The translations under genes were made by a program, and so were the position numbers. Below the pieces are notes generated by a model. That model did not search any database, was not told the origin of the DNA, and was given only the letters and a program-made list of their open reading frames with translations. Of a stretch of DNA of 64,000 nt, positions 32,886 to 43,472 are shown piece by piece. Position 1 is the stretch's first letter. The number at the start of each line of letters is the position of its first letter. Origin of the DNA: Lithobates sylvaticus. Its lineage: Eukaryota > Chordata > Amphibia > Anura > Ranidae. Location: NCBI GenBank assembly GCA_028564925.1, contig CM053034.1, forward strand, positions 155,407,705-155,471,704. The letters run 5' to 3'.

Positions 32886-33505
32886 GGGGACACAGATGGG
32901 GACAGATGCATGGGGACACAGATGGATGGGGACACAGATGGGGACAGATGGATGGGGACACGGATGGGGACAGATGGATGGGGACACGGATGGGGTCACA
33001 CGGATGGGGACACACGGATGGGGTCACACGGATGGGGACACACGGATGGGGGGTCACACGGATGGGGGTCACACGGATGGGGGTCACATGGATGGGGACA
33101 CATGGATGGGGACACATGGATGGGGACACATGGATGGGGTCACATGGATGGGGACATGCATGGGGTCACATGGATGGGGACACATGGATGGGGACACATG
33201 GATGGGGACACATGGATGGGGACACATGGATGGGGACACATGGATGGGGACATGGATGGGGTCACATGGATGGGGACACATGGATGGGGACATGGATGGG
33301 GTCACATGGATGGGGACACATGGATGGGGACACATGGATGGGGACATGGATGGGGTCACATGGATGGGGACACATGGATGGGGACACATGGATGGGGTCA
33401 CATGGATGGGGACACATGGATGGGGACATGGATGGGGACATGGATGGGGTCACATGGATGGGGACACATGGATGGGGACATGGATGGGGACAGATGGGGA
33501 GACAG
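32880..33505. repeat. 12/14-bp minisatellite, ACATGGATGGGG
   Basis: Alternating 12-bp GACACATGGATGGG and 14-bp GGTCACATGGATGGGG units, evolving from GACAGATGGATGGG on the left through CACACGGATGGGG to the right. It is free of stops in several frames over more than 200 codons. Confidence 0.95.
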
Positions 33506-33608
33506 ATCGCACATTTAGTTTTTTTTTTTTTTTTTTTTACTTACGGCTGCTGCAGCCGTTGATCTCTCTCTCCCCACACGCTGTCTGTGTGAGGAGAGAG
33601 AGCGGCGC

Positions 33609-33650
33609 TGACAGATGATCTCATATGTTTCCATATGAGATCATCTGTCA
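33609..33650. repeat. perfect hairpin, 17-bp arms
   Basis: ACAGATGATCTCATATG, a TTTC loop, then CATATGAGATCATCTGT. It lies in the right part of the TTAA-ended element beside a second hairpin around AAACGGCC/GGCCGTTT. Confidence 0.9.
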
Positions 33651-33871
33651 TTGGACACGCCGATCTCGCTGTAAACGGCCGCTGTGATTGGCCGTTTACA
33701 GCGATCTGTGACCGGCCGTGTCCGACGGACACGGCCAGCACAGAACTTCCCCGATGCGCGCTCTCAGGAGCGCGCATTAGGGAAGTAAACAGGAGGACGT
33801 CCAGGGACGTCCTCCCAGCAGAGAGCGTCCGCGCTGCAGCCGTCTCTTCGGCTATAGCGCGGGCGCGAACT

Positions 33872-34168
33872 GCCCTACTGTCCACATCCACTGTTCTACT
33901 GTCCACGTACACTTCTCTACTGACCATGTCCACTGCCCTACTGACCATGACTACTGCCTTACTGACCACATTCACTGCCCTACCCACCGTGTCCACTGCT
34001 CTACTGACCATGACCACTGCTCTACTGACCATGACCAGTGCTCTACTGACCATGTCCACTGCTCTACTGACAATATCCACTACCCTACTGACCACGTTAA
34101 CTGCCATACTGACCATGTTCATTGCCCTACTGACCACTTCCACTGCCCTACTGACTGACACCATTCAC
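33872..34168. repeat. 21-bp minisatellite, CTACTGACCATGTCCACTGC
   Basis: About 14 copies of a 21-bp unit near CTACTGACCATGACCACTGC. The unit is open in one frame on each strand, giving false LLTMTTA and MVSRAV repeat proteins. Confidence 0.95.
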
Positions 34169-34215
34169 AGTCCACACTTACTTTGTGCCAGATTCTGGGT
34201 GAATTCAATTCACAC

Positions 34216-34982
34216 CAGTGAGTCTGTCCAATACATTTGAGGCTCTAGTGCTTAAATTCCATTTGAGTAATGAATATGCATGCTCTCTTCTAAAAGCATG
34301 GCTACCAGGACCTTTGGCAGGCCAGTTATCTGCACAGGTTATTGATAACTTAGCAGATGCAGAGGTGCGAGGAAAGAGTTGCAGCGTATTGTGGATAGTC
34401 TTGATAGTGATTCACAATGGATGAAATTTAGGAGAGGAGATGACTCAATATTATTCTGCAGTGAGTATCTTGCATTGTATATGAAAGTGTTCAACTGTAA
34501 TGACTTATTGGAGGATGATGCAAGTTTGATATACTCAATGGCCAATAAGTGTTATGTAAGCTATCCCACTAGAATGGCTCTGAGGAATGCTAGGTCCTAT
34601 TAAAATGTTATCAATATCCTGCAAGACTTCTGTCAAGAGTCCAGTGATAGGGAGTACGGATGAAAGGCAGATGTATCCATGATAAGCAGAGGTACAGGAA
34701 GGCAGAGAGAGTTCAGACGTTATAAATGGAATAGACATGCACAGAGATTTTGTAACGCTCATAACATTGCTAGCATGGAGAAAGAAAACCCATAAATACA
34801 GGTCTGAATCTGAAATGAAAACCCCCACCCAGGACAGGGACAGCATAGTGCACGGGCCTGATATGAAAGATAGCAACCAGGACAGATCACACAGTTCTGA
34901 AGAAGAGATAATAAATAACAGCCCACTCCCTAAACATAGCCAGCAAGAAGACTGGATGAACATTCCAATATTTGCCCCCTAG
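34216..34982 (+). pseudogene. Gag-like retroelement scrap (tentative)
   Basis: Three short open segments with protein-like composition follow one another, including SLLKAWLPGPLAGQL, RRGDDSILFCSEYLALYMKV and an acidic/polar tail ending DWMNIPIFAP. The size, helical look and polar tail recall retroviral or LTR-element Gag proteins. No zinc knuckle is visible and the family is not identified. The copy is broken. Confidence 0.25.
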
Positions 34983-34989
34983 GCTAATC

Positions 34990-35300
34990 TTCTGGCTTGT
35001 ATGTAGTTGGACGCAAATAAAAATTGGTGTATAGAAAAGCTAAGGGCGGTACCTCATCCTATAACATTAGAGAGAAAAAAGAGAGAACCGATTGTGGACT
35101 ATATCGGTACCTGAACACAATGTGCGAACCAAATAATTATATAAAATAGTTTATTACAAAATACTTATAATACGATCACATAAATCACATCTGAATAAAT
35201 ATTGAAGAGAATCTAGTATAAGTGTCATATGATATGTCAAAAGTGCTAGTTGACGCGTTTCGCCCGAAGGCTTCTTTAGAACGAAATGGACATAATCATA
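34990..35300 (-). mobile_element. AT-rich retroelement-like segment carrying a hammerhead-like motif
   Basis: A region with AGTTTATTACAAAATAC and related A/T signals precedes the second hammerhead-like motif by about 100 bp, in the same order as at 23 kb and 49.7 kb. Edges are not defined. Confidence 0.4.
35249..35282 (-). ncRNA. hammerhead-ribozyme-like motif 2
   Basis: On the minus strand: GTT, CTAAAGA (core CUGANGA with G5 changed to A), one A, stem II GCC-TTCG-GGC with a stable UUCG loop, GAA, self-complementary ACGCGT, C as cleavage H, then AAC pairing with GTT. Stem I is short. The changed G5 predicts loss of activity in this copy. Confidence 0.55.
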
Positions 35301-35889
35301 GCATTAAAAAGGATCACGAAAATCTGGAAGACACAAGGCATGGAGGTCAGGTCCATATAGAGCACAGCAGTTTTAATCAATACTATTAAGATCATAATGG
35401 GTAATTTTCTAAACAGCCTACCTTCAAATCACATGAACATATAAATATGGGGGATTTTTGAATGCAAAAAATAATAATAAATATGAATTTGTGTGTAAGG
35501 AGGTGGCGTTAAACTCCTAGATGGAAGTATTGAAAAGTGATATCCATGTAACCAGGGGACCCAGGTCAGTATTTGTGGTGGATCTGTAGGCAAAAATAAA
35601 GGAGTGGTTATATAATCTCCTTAAATCTACCATAATTCAGAAAAAAAAAGGGGGGGGAGGGGGACAGAGCCAAGTATTTTATCGAGATGAATAGCACAAA
35701 ACTACTCACATGCATAATTGCTGGGTACACATCAGGTTAAACATAACCTAGGTAGATAGATTGAGACCAAGTAATGCAATAGGGAATATGCACATTGCCA
35801 GTCCTATAAAAGATATTGGTATAACTTATTAGTCCACCTTAAATAATTAAGGCTATCAATTAAATCTATCAACTTTAATGAATTGACAG
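35283..35889. other. unassigned AT-rich sequence
   Basis: No element ends or coding seen; contains a short GGGGGGGAGGGGG stretch near 35,651. It may be the body of the hammerhead-bearing element. Confidence 0.35.
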
Positions 35890-36214
35890 TAGGGATGAGC
35901 CGAACACCCCCCGTTCGGCTCGCACCAGAACCCGCGAACGGACCTAAAGTCCGTGCGAGCTTTAGAACCCTATTAGTTATAATGGATGCAAACGTTCGAA
36001 ATCAAAAGTGCTCATTTTAAAGGCTAATATGCATGTTATTGTCATAAAAAGTGTTTGGGGACCTGGGTCCTGCCCCAGGGGACATGTATCAATGCAAATT
36101 TTTTTTTTTAAAACTGAAGTTTTTTCAGGAGCAGTGATTTTAATAATGCTTAAATTGAAACAATGAAAGTGTAATATTCCTTTAAATTTTGTACCTGGGG
36201 GGTGTCTATAGTAT
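35890..36214 (+). mobile_element. hAT fragment, TAGGGATGAGCC family
   Basis: Starts TAGGGATGAGCCGAACACCC and follows the left ends of the elements at 42,305 and 58,591 through GGGACATGTATCAATGCAAA and GGGGGGTGTCTATAGTAT, then stops. It is a left-end fragment only. Confidence 0.85.
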
Positions 36215-36741
36215 ATAAAAAAATACATAAAAAACAAACGACTGCGCTGCAAACAATGAATAAAAGTATATAAGTGATGAGGGTGGTGACAGAACCGCAT
36301 CAATATACCAAGTGTATAATAAACTTTGAAAATATAACGGAATAGGTGTGCTCAAAAATTGATAAAAATTTATTGATAAAAATAAACATACACCTAAATA
36401 TCATTTGAGGGAAAGGATTAAATCGATTTGCAATAGTCCATAGTGAAAAATAATAATAAATAACCAATGAGTCCTTAGATGTGTGTCATTTCCAAGTCAG
36501 CTGTATGGATTAGCATTAGTGTACAGACAGGGACTCCAAAACTCCACGGTGACACCAATAATTAACACCAAATGGAAATAGTGGTCTGGCAAGAGAAAGG
36601 AAAAGGCACCTCCACCATCAAAATTACTGGCTCTTACCAGAATGTGAGACCTCCTGTTACAGAGATCCCACAAGCTTGCGGCTTATTCCCAGCCACGGGC
36701 TCCGATAAGCAGTAGCTGGTTACTCAGGATGCAGGACACAA
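36215..36741. other. unassigned, possible SINE/retroelement piece
   Basis: Contains AAAATTTATTGATAAAAAT and ACTGCGCTGCAAAC. The A/T block resembles those next to the hammerhead-like motifs but no motif follows here. Confidence 0.3.
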
Positions 36742-36937
36742 TAAGGCTGCTTTCACACTGGGGCGGTGCGGGGCGGCGACGGTAAAGCAGCGCTATATTT
36801 AGCGCTGCTTTACCATCGTTTTACCCGTGGTATGCGGCCGCTAGCGGGGTGGTTTTAACCCCCGCTAGCGGCCAAAAAAGGGTTAAAAACCCTTTTTACC
36901 GTCCTGCTAGCGCACCGCTCCAGTGTGAAAGCCCTCA
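36742..36937. mobile_element. short foldback element (TTTCACACTG family)
   Basis: TAAGGCTGCTTTCACACTGG on the left and CCAGTGTGAAAGCCCTCAG on the right. The interior keeps TAAAGCAGCGCTA/TAGCGCTGCTTTA and CCGCTAGCGGGG modules. It is the smallest copy in the window. Confidence 0.8.
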
Positions 36938-37896
36938 GAACACCAAGCACTACTAGGGGAACAGCTGTTGCATTAGGCTTGTGACAGGTTCACTTTAAAA
37001 ATCTAAAAAAGCATGACATCATTGAAAACTATGTGAAAGGCATATTATAAATCTATGATGTCTGACACGTGTAGAACTGAGACAATGTTCATTTATTAAG
37101 ATTTGACAGGACCTGCCTTGAAAAAGTGCGACATAATTTTCCAAGTGTTTCACACAAATAGGCACTTCACAGATGTGATCACAGTGTACGATTCTGTGAA
37201 GAGTCTTTTGATCAGATTGTTACGTATATAGTGGTCACCTGTTTATTTGGAGCCAATTCCCCCCTGGACCCCTGATGCAGTGGTGTTTTGTGATGCTGAG
37301 AGTATAAGAAGGTTACCAGGCTGATTGGTGTCCATCTTGGCTGATGAATAGTGGATGCAGTTTAACCATTCGATGATCTGTACCTGATATGCCTGTTTGA
37401 TTTTTACCTCTGGTGAGTTTAAACCCCTAAGGGGGATTTCTCCGCACGTGGTGGAACAAGTCACACGGGATATTACTTGGTCTACAGAGGATGTCACCTT
37501 GATGCAATTTTGAACTGTTCACTCACCACTACTTTCTGCACCAAACGAACATTTATTTACTAAGATTATTTTTGCAGTTTTATTTTTGTAATTGTGAACA
37601 CAGTATCTTTTCAAAAACATTTTGATTGAATATTGTGATACTGGAATTCTAGCGCTGTTTTTTAGTAGTCTATTTCTCATGTACAATAGTGCTTGGAATT
37701 TTTTACTATCCAATTTTTATATTTTCTATTTATTTAAACAGCTGCTGATATTTATTTATCTATTTATATATATATTCAGTTATTTATATATTTATTACTA
37801 TTTATACGGGTGTGTCTAGCCATAATAACAGACTGTATTTCAAACATTAGGCGCCGAGTAGTGTACAATAGGCCGTTTTAGTCACACTCTTTTTAT

Positions 37897-37900
<4 letters not shown>
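36938..37900. other. unassigned AT-rich sequence
   Basis: No gene recognised. The right half is very AT-rich with TTTATTTATCTATTTATATA. TAGCGCTGTTTTTTAGTAG near 37,650 may be the end of a retroelement. Confidence 0.3.
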
Positions 37901-37994
<94 letters not shown>

Positions 37995-38002
37995 AGATAT
38001 AT
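37901..38002. repeat. (TA)n/(GA)n/(GATATA)n compound microsatellite
   Basis: TA run, a short GA run at 37,934-37,951, a second TA run and ATAGAT repeats. Confidence 0.95.
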
Positions 38003-39230
38003 GAGGGCTCCAATTGGAAGGGGGGGAACCTAAGATGTAAGAGGCACTCCGCTGGCTGGGGAAGTGACACCTGAGATGTAAGGAAGCACTCCGCTGGCTG
38101 GGGAAGTGACACCTGAGATGTAAGGAGGCACTCCGCTGGCTGGGGAAGTGACACCTGAGATGTAAGGAAGCACTCCGCTGGCTGGGGAAGTGACACCTGA
38201 GATGTAAGGAGGCACTCCGCTGGCTGGGGAAGTGACACCTGAGATGTAAGGAGGCACTCCGCTGGCTGGGGAAGTGACACCTGAGATGTAAGGAAGCACT
38301 CCGCTGGCTGGGGAAGTGACACCTGAGATGTAAGGAAGCACTCCGCTGGCAGGGGACAGTGACACCTGAGATGTAAGGAGGCACTCCGCTGGCTGGGGAA
38401 GTGACACCTGAGATGTAAGGAGGCACTCCGCTGGCTGGGGAAAGTGACACCTGAGATGTAAGGAAGCACTCCGCTGGCTGGGGAAGTGACACCTGAGATG
38501 TAAGGAAGCACTCCGCTGGCAGGGGATAGTGACACCTGAGATGTAAGGAGGCACTCCGCTGGCTGGGGAAGTGACACCTGAGATGTAAGGAGGCACTCCG
38601 CTGGCTGGGGAAGTGACACCTGAGATGTAAGGAGGCACTCCGCTGGCTGGGGACAGTGACACCTGAGATGTAAGGAAGCACTCCGCTGGGGACACCTGAG
38701 ATGCAAGGAAGCACTCCGCTGGCTGGGGACAGTGACACCTGAGATGTAAGGAAGCACTCCGCTGGGGACACCTGAGATGCAAGGAAGCACTCCGCTGGGG
38801 ACACCTGATGGCATCTGGTGGCAGGCGACGTGGCAAGTGACACACTCAGGGCTCCCACTGATTCTGATTCTGCATTATGGTGAGTTGAAGTATTTCATTT
38901 TATATGTATATATGTAATAATAGAAATAATGCGCTTCAATCACCCTGACACCATAACAACCATGGTGCCGGGATGATTGAAGCACTAACACCAGGTGTTT
39001 GGAATATCTTTATCTGCTGATTGCTAAACTTTCTAGAATACACATATTTCTATTGTGGTGTAGGATCTTGGCCTGCTGTCCCTTCATTCCTCTTTTTTCC
39101 TTCCTTTCTCTTTCTTTGTTTCTCCCTCCATCCCTCGTTCATCTCAGACTCTAACCACACCCCTTTGATTCACGCCCCTTTAAGCCACACCCAATAGTAC
39201 GGTTAAACCAACCCCATACCTTGCCGTGGC
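38003..39230 (-). mobile_element. TIR-type element with GA interior (copy 2, inverted)
   Basis: Read on the minus strand it repeats the 24,621-25,613 element: pyrimidine-rich CCTTCCTTTCTCTTTC, GGATCTTGGCCTGCTG, ACACCAGGTGTTTGGAATAT, then CTCAGGGCTCCCACTGATTC. Unlike copy 1, the end near the CATCTGGTGGCAGG motif has expanded into a 0.8-kb minisatellite. Both outer ends are unclear. Confidence 0.55.
38035..38820. repeat. ~42-bp minisatellite, GACACCTGAGATGTAAGG
   Basis: About 18 units of 42-44 bp, GTGACACCTGAGATGTAAGG plus AGGCACTCCGCTGGCTGGGG, with shorter units near the right edge (CCGCTGGGGACACCTGAG). It is open in three minus-strand frames over about 300 codons, none biologically meaningful. 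Confidence 0.95.
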
Positions 39231-39309
39231 GCGCACTGCGCACCGCATTTTTCTTTCCCCACTAGGCCACACCTACAAACAAATGTCCACCCCTAATTTT
39301 AATAAGACT

Positions 39310-39661
39310 CCGCCCACCGACAAAAAAATTGTCCAGGTGAGGATGAGGAATGTAAGTTTACTGTTAAGCCTCCCGGGCCCCTCGAGTCCGGCCGTGTCCC
39401 GACACACGCATCTGCATACAGCAGGAGGCAGGAGCACAGAGCAGAGTGGGCGGGGCAGAACGCTTAAGCGCGCCTGTGAAGGGACATCGTTTTTGGCACA
39501 TGAGGAGGCTCTGAAGTCTAGACAAGAGGTAGGAAGGGAGTGGGTGACAGACTGTCATCTGCTTTGCACAGTTCATTTTTTTTTGTGGGGGGGACTGTTT
39601 ACAGGGGGGGCCCCGTACAACATTTTGCTATGGGGCCCTGTGATTTCTAGTTACGCCCCTG
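39310..39661. mobile_element. hAT-like element, right end (CAGGGGCGTAACTAG group)
   Basis: The terminus TTCTAGTTACGCCCCTG at 39,645-39,661 is the complement of a CAGGGGCGTAACTAGAA end, close to the left terminus at 4,839. GGGGCCCTGTGATTTC precedes it, as usual for the group. The other end was not located, so the left coordinate is nominal. Confidence 0.5.
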
Positions 39662-40956
39662 TGTATATGCATTATCGATTATCACATGGTACCATGAGCT
39701 CATTAATTAGTAATTGTTTGCAAACAATCAAACAATAAAAAAATGAAACTATAGTCAGGCATTAACGGATTAAAAAGTTACAAAAGAAGTTACAAATGTT
39801 GTGATGAGGTACAGATGTTTTGTTTTTTGTTTTTCCCATTAACTAATTGTCTTTCAGATTGAAATTAGCACCACAAAAGTCCATGGATGTTTTGATTTAA
39901 AAGTTGAGTGTTTGTCATTGTTTTATGGTGGTTGTCTTGTCATGTTGTTTTTGTGTGATAATGGCCAGATTTTTAATTTTCCTTTTTTCTCCTTTTTTTA
40001 CCTTTTTTTTTTTTATTTATTCATTTATGGTTGATTAATTTTTTGTTTTTGTTTTAGTTTTCGTGATTTTTATTTATATATTTTTTTGATTGTTCTTATT
40101 AGGTGTTGGTGTTCTACTTTAAGACTCACTGTTTGTGTAGGCAAATATTTTAGTGGCCAGATATACTCTATAGTCTATGGCATGGTACCAATGTATTATG
40201 GTACCAAGGGGTGGTTAAGGTGGAGAAAGTTTTTTAGGAAGATATATTTTTTGGCATCACAGGAATTTGCTTTTGTGGGGAAGAATACCCCCAGTTAGGG
40301 AAAATTGAGACCATAGTCTGGTCTGAGCACCGGGATAACAGGGAATTCTGTGAGGGTATATAGGGATGGTAACTGCAAAGAATCTGATGCTGCTCTTGTT
40401 CGTTTATTTCCAGGTTCCAAAATGAGGTGACTAGATAGTAACATTTTAAAGAACATAGAGGAAGAGCAAGCCATACTTGTGGTGGCAATTGGATTATATG
40501 CAGAGCGTTATATGGATGGCATAAGTGGAACCCCGCCATCCATGACACCTAGGTTAATACAAAGCTTTTAAATGGCCTAGCCCAAAGAAAAGAGACTTGG
40601 ATTTTCCTCAGCTTCTGGCAGAAATGATGGAAAGAAATGATAAATTCCTTGTTGAAGTGTGTAAGGACATCATCTTGAAATGGACACTTTAAATGTCTGA
40701 TATGGACAATAGGCTATTAATAGTGACTGGTAAAGGAGATTAATAGACACTACAATCACCAATAATCAGAACGATGCTTGGTAGTATATGAAAGTGTGGA
40801 AACTGTAAATAATGATTGTAAAGGGTTACATGCTTGAATAATTGTGCTAATGGAATCTAGTCGGGTACTAGCATGGTTACAATTGAAAAGCGTTTAACAT
40901 ATCTTTAGGGGTACTTGGGAGGACCATGACAAAAGCTTGTATTCTTCTCGTTATCT
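39662..40956. other. unassigned sequence
   Basis: T-rich at 39,810-40,090, otherwise unremarkable. No convincing open frame or splice-flanked coding block was seen. Confidence 0.35.
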
Positions 40957-41918
40957 TAGGCCATATGCACACAAGATGCTGTTAAACGCGCGTTCATGTT
41001 ATCCTATGTGTCCATGTACACAGTCTAGTTTTTTCCCATTTTTATGCAGTTGCGTTTAACCTCGTTTTTCCAGAAGCAAAAAAATGGATTCAGACACTTT
41101 GCTTTTCCACGTTTCAGACGCAAAACGTGGTTTAACGCGGCACCTGGGTTTAGCCGCGTTTGCGTTTAGAGGCGTTTTTAAAAGAACCCAATTTTTTGGA
41201 CCAGAAAACTCAGAAATATGATGGTAAACCATAAAAAATACAAAAAAAAAATTGGTTTAAAATGTCGTAATTACTTTGGACTCTAGTTTTTTAGGTGGCT
41301 TAGACAATGAGGAAATGCCTCCACTTCTTTGCCCCAACCCTTCATCCAATTTCTAATCTAATCAGTGACTCCACCTAGTCTGACCAAAGCATAGCAATGT
41401 CTTTTTTTCACAAAGAAAAGCCTGAATACCAATGTCTAGTCAGCCCCAACCCCCCACCATGTTTGTGAAATATCCAATGGACATTCGCTGTGCCATCAAC
41501 GGATGGGTCCAATATCGACAAGCTCTGACTCTGGACCTCTCACGCAATTTGCGACGACATTGCGGCCTCATCAAGAGCAACATTAAGAGTATTTCCTGAC
41601 ATATATTCAATATGAGATCCATTTAAAAAAAAAAAAAAACACAGAAAGAGAGGCAAATGCAAGTGTACAACTGCTCTCTCTGCTGCTGTTCGTCACCCTG
41701 ATCAAAATGGCAGAAATAGTTAATAATACATGCTTTCTGAGCTTGGGGAGGGTCTATATGATGTTATCTTTACAAACGCTTATAGACGCAAACGCTGTAA
41801 AACGTGGCTAAACGCAGCATTAAAACGCGACAAAACGCGCGTTTTTAAACGCAGGTTTCTGCTTTTTAAAACATGCGTTCAGCAGAGTTTGCATTTGCGT
41901 CTCGTGTGCATGGGGCCA
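40957..41918. mobile_element. PIF/Harbinger-derived non-autonomous element
   Basis: Ends TAGGCCATATGCACACAAGA and GTGTGCATGGGGCCA are inverted, with subterminal AAACGCG words on both sides. Unlike a pure MITE it retains a short piece of transposase-like coding on the minus strand (41,440-41,622). Flanking target duplication is unclear. Confidence 0.55.
41440..41622 (-). pseudogene. PIF/Harbinger transposase N-terminal scrap
   Basis: The 60-codon frame ends with RACRYWTHPLMAQRMSIGYF and TNMVGGWG. Harbinger-type transposases begin with a similar basic run followed by (Y/W)W-V-HP-L/I---R---G-(E/Y)F--L. The catalytic DDE domain is absent, so this explains the origin of the MITE and nothing more. 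Assignment rests on one short motif. Confidence 0.45.
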
Positions 41919-42304
41919 CACCATTCAGTAAATTCAGGGGTGAAAGTGAGAGAAAGAGGAGAGATTTCATATACATATATAGAAGCCTTAAATTAAGAGC
42001 TTATTGCTAGTTTTCATTACTTTGATCTGTCCATGCACAGCTGATTTTTGGGTACCTCTGAGTGTTTTAATGACCACACTAGTTGTCTCTTGCAGTAATT
42101 GCTTTGCTCTTTTGGCAATGTAGGGTGCGCAAAATAAGTCACAAAACTTTTCCAGTATGCTGGAAAGCTTTTTGACAGATGCACCAGACATATGTAGCTA
42201 TTGTGTGGTTGTTGACATACTCAAACGATGTGTTGGAATGTCATAAGTGACACCTTGATGTTTTTCCCATCTCTTGAGAGAATTATACCAGTATAGCTGG
42301 TGAT
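41919..42304. other. unassigned sequence
   Basis: No repeats or domains recognised. Confidence 0.35.
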
Positions 42305-42949
42305 TAGGGATGAGCCGAAAACTCCCCGATTCGGTTCGCGAACAGGCAAAAAATTAGTTCGAACACGCGAACACAGTTAAAGTCCTAGGGACACGAACAC
42401 GAAAAACCAAAAGTGCTAATTTTAAAGGCTTAAATGCAAGTTATTTACATAAAAAGTGTTTGGGGACCCGGGTCCTGCCCCAGGGGACATGTATCAATGC
42501 AAAATAAGTTTTAAAAACAGACATTTTTTCGGGAGCAGTGATTTTAATAAAGCTTAAAGTGAAACTTAAATAAAAATGAAATATTCGTTTAATGTCGTGC
42601 CTGGGGGGGGGGTGTCCTTAGTATGCCTGTAAAGTAGCAAATTTTTCCTGTATTTAGAACAATACCACAGCAAAACATTTCTAAAAAAATTTAAATTTAA
42701 AACTACTTGCGGCTGTAATGTATTGTCGGGTCCCAGAAATATAGATGAAAATCATTGAAAAAAAAACGGCATTGGTTACCCCCCCCAGTCCATTACCAGG
42801 CCCTTTGGGTCTAGTATGGATATTGAGGGGAACCCCACACCCACATTCTTTTACAAAATAACGTGGGGGTCCTCAGGCCCCCAGGCACTATATACTCTGA
42901 ACAGCAGTATATATACTGTACAGCCTGCCCTATATACTCTGCAGAAAAT

Positions 42950-43345
42950 TGGGCCTTATGTGTTGGTGGTACCAGAACACTGTAAGCCCTCACAGTTACT
43001 CTTGGTGGGTGCAGGAATGGGCCCCTGCTGTGAAATATTATATCAAGAATTGTAATTACATGCCCCTATTAACAGGGGCAGAAAAATTGGGCCTTGGGTT
43101 GTGGTGGTGGTGCCACAACACTGTAACCCCTCACAGATACTCTTGTTGGGCGCAAGAACGGGCCCTGTGTTGAAATATTATATCAAAAATTGTAATTACA
43201 TGCCCCTGTTAAACAGGGGCAGAAAAATTGGGCCTTGGGTGGTGGTGGTGGTGGTGCCACAACACTGTAACCCCTCACAGATACTCTTGTTGGGTGCAGG
43301 AACGGGCCTTGGGTGGTGGTGGTGGTGCACTAAACCAAAAATATT
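42950..43345. repeat. ~150-bp tandem repeat, left subterminal
   Basis: Three copies of a unit containing GGGCCTTGGGTGGTGGTG, CACAACACTGTAACCCCTCA and ATTGTAATTACATGCCCCT. Confidence 0.85.
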
Positions 43346-43472
43346 GTTGGAACCTAGTATCATCAAGATTGAGGAGGAATAGGATAGTCAGCATAGGCAG
43401 TCTTCAAGGGATCCCACATCCATAGCCAATTCAATCAGTTACATCAGCACCAGGTTCTTGATAGCTGCTGAT

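Larger units (their letters stand above)
31446..33870. mobile_element. TTAA-ended element with satellite interior
   Basis: It begins TTAACCACTTGCTTACTGGG, the same opening as the element at 62,980 (TTAACCACCTGAGACCC), consistent with a piggyBac-like family. The left part is AT-rich, the centre is filled by two minisatellites (32,300-33,505) and the right part has strong GC hairpins. The right TTAA end was not found; the element appears to pass directly into a 21-bp array at 33,875. Confidence 0.5.

Noticed and set aside
32491-33618. Open frames of 200-300 codons on both strands
   Set aside because: They follow the ACATGGATGGGG and GGCACTGATGAC arrays and have no non-repeat coding.
33541-34240. 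Plus- and minus-strand frames of about 200 codons
   Set aside because: Most of each frame is the 21-bp CTACTGACCATG minisatellite; the rest is GC-rich hairpin DNA of the neighbouring element.
37882-38858. Three minus-strand open frames of about 270-320 codons
   Set aside because: All are translations of the 42-44-bp minisatellite in different frames (PSQRSASLHLRCH, QPAECLLTSQVSL, SPASGVLPYISGV); a stop-free unit explains them.
39810-40560. Possible host exon with pyrimidine tract and AG at 39,858
   Set aside because: The downstream frame closes quickly and no conserved coding or matching donor was found.
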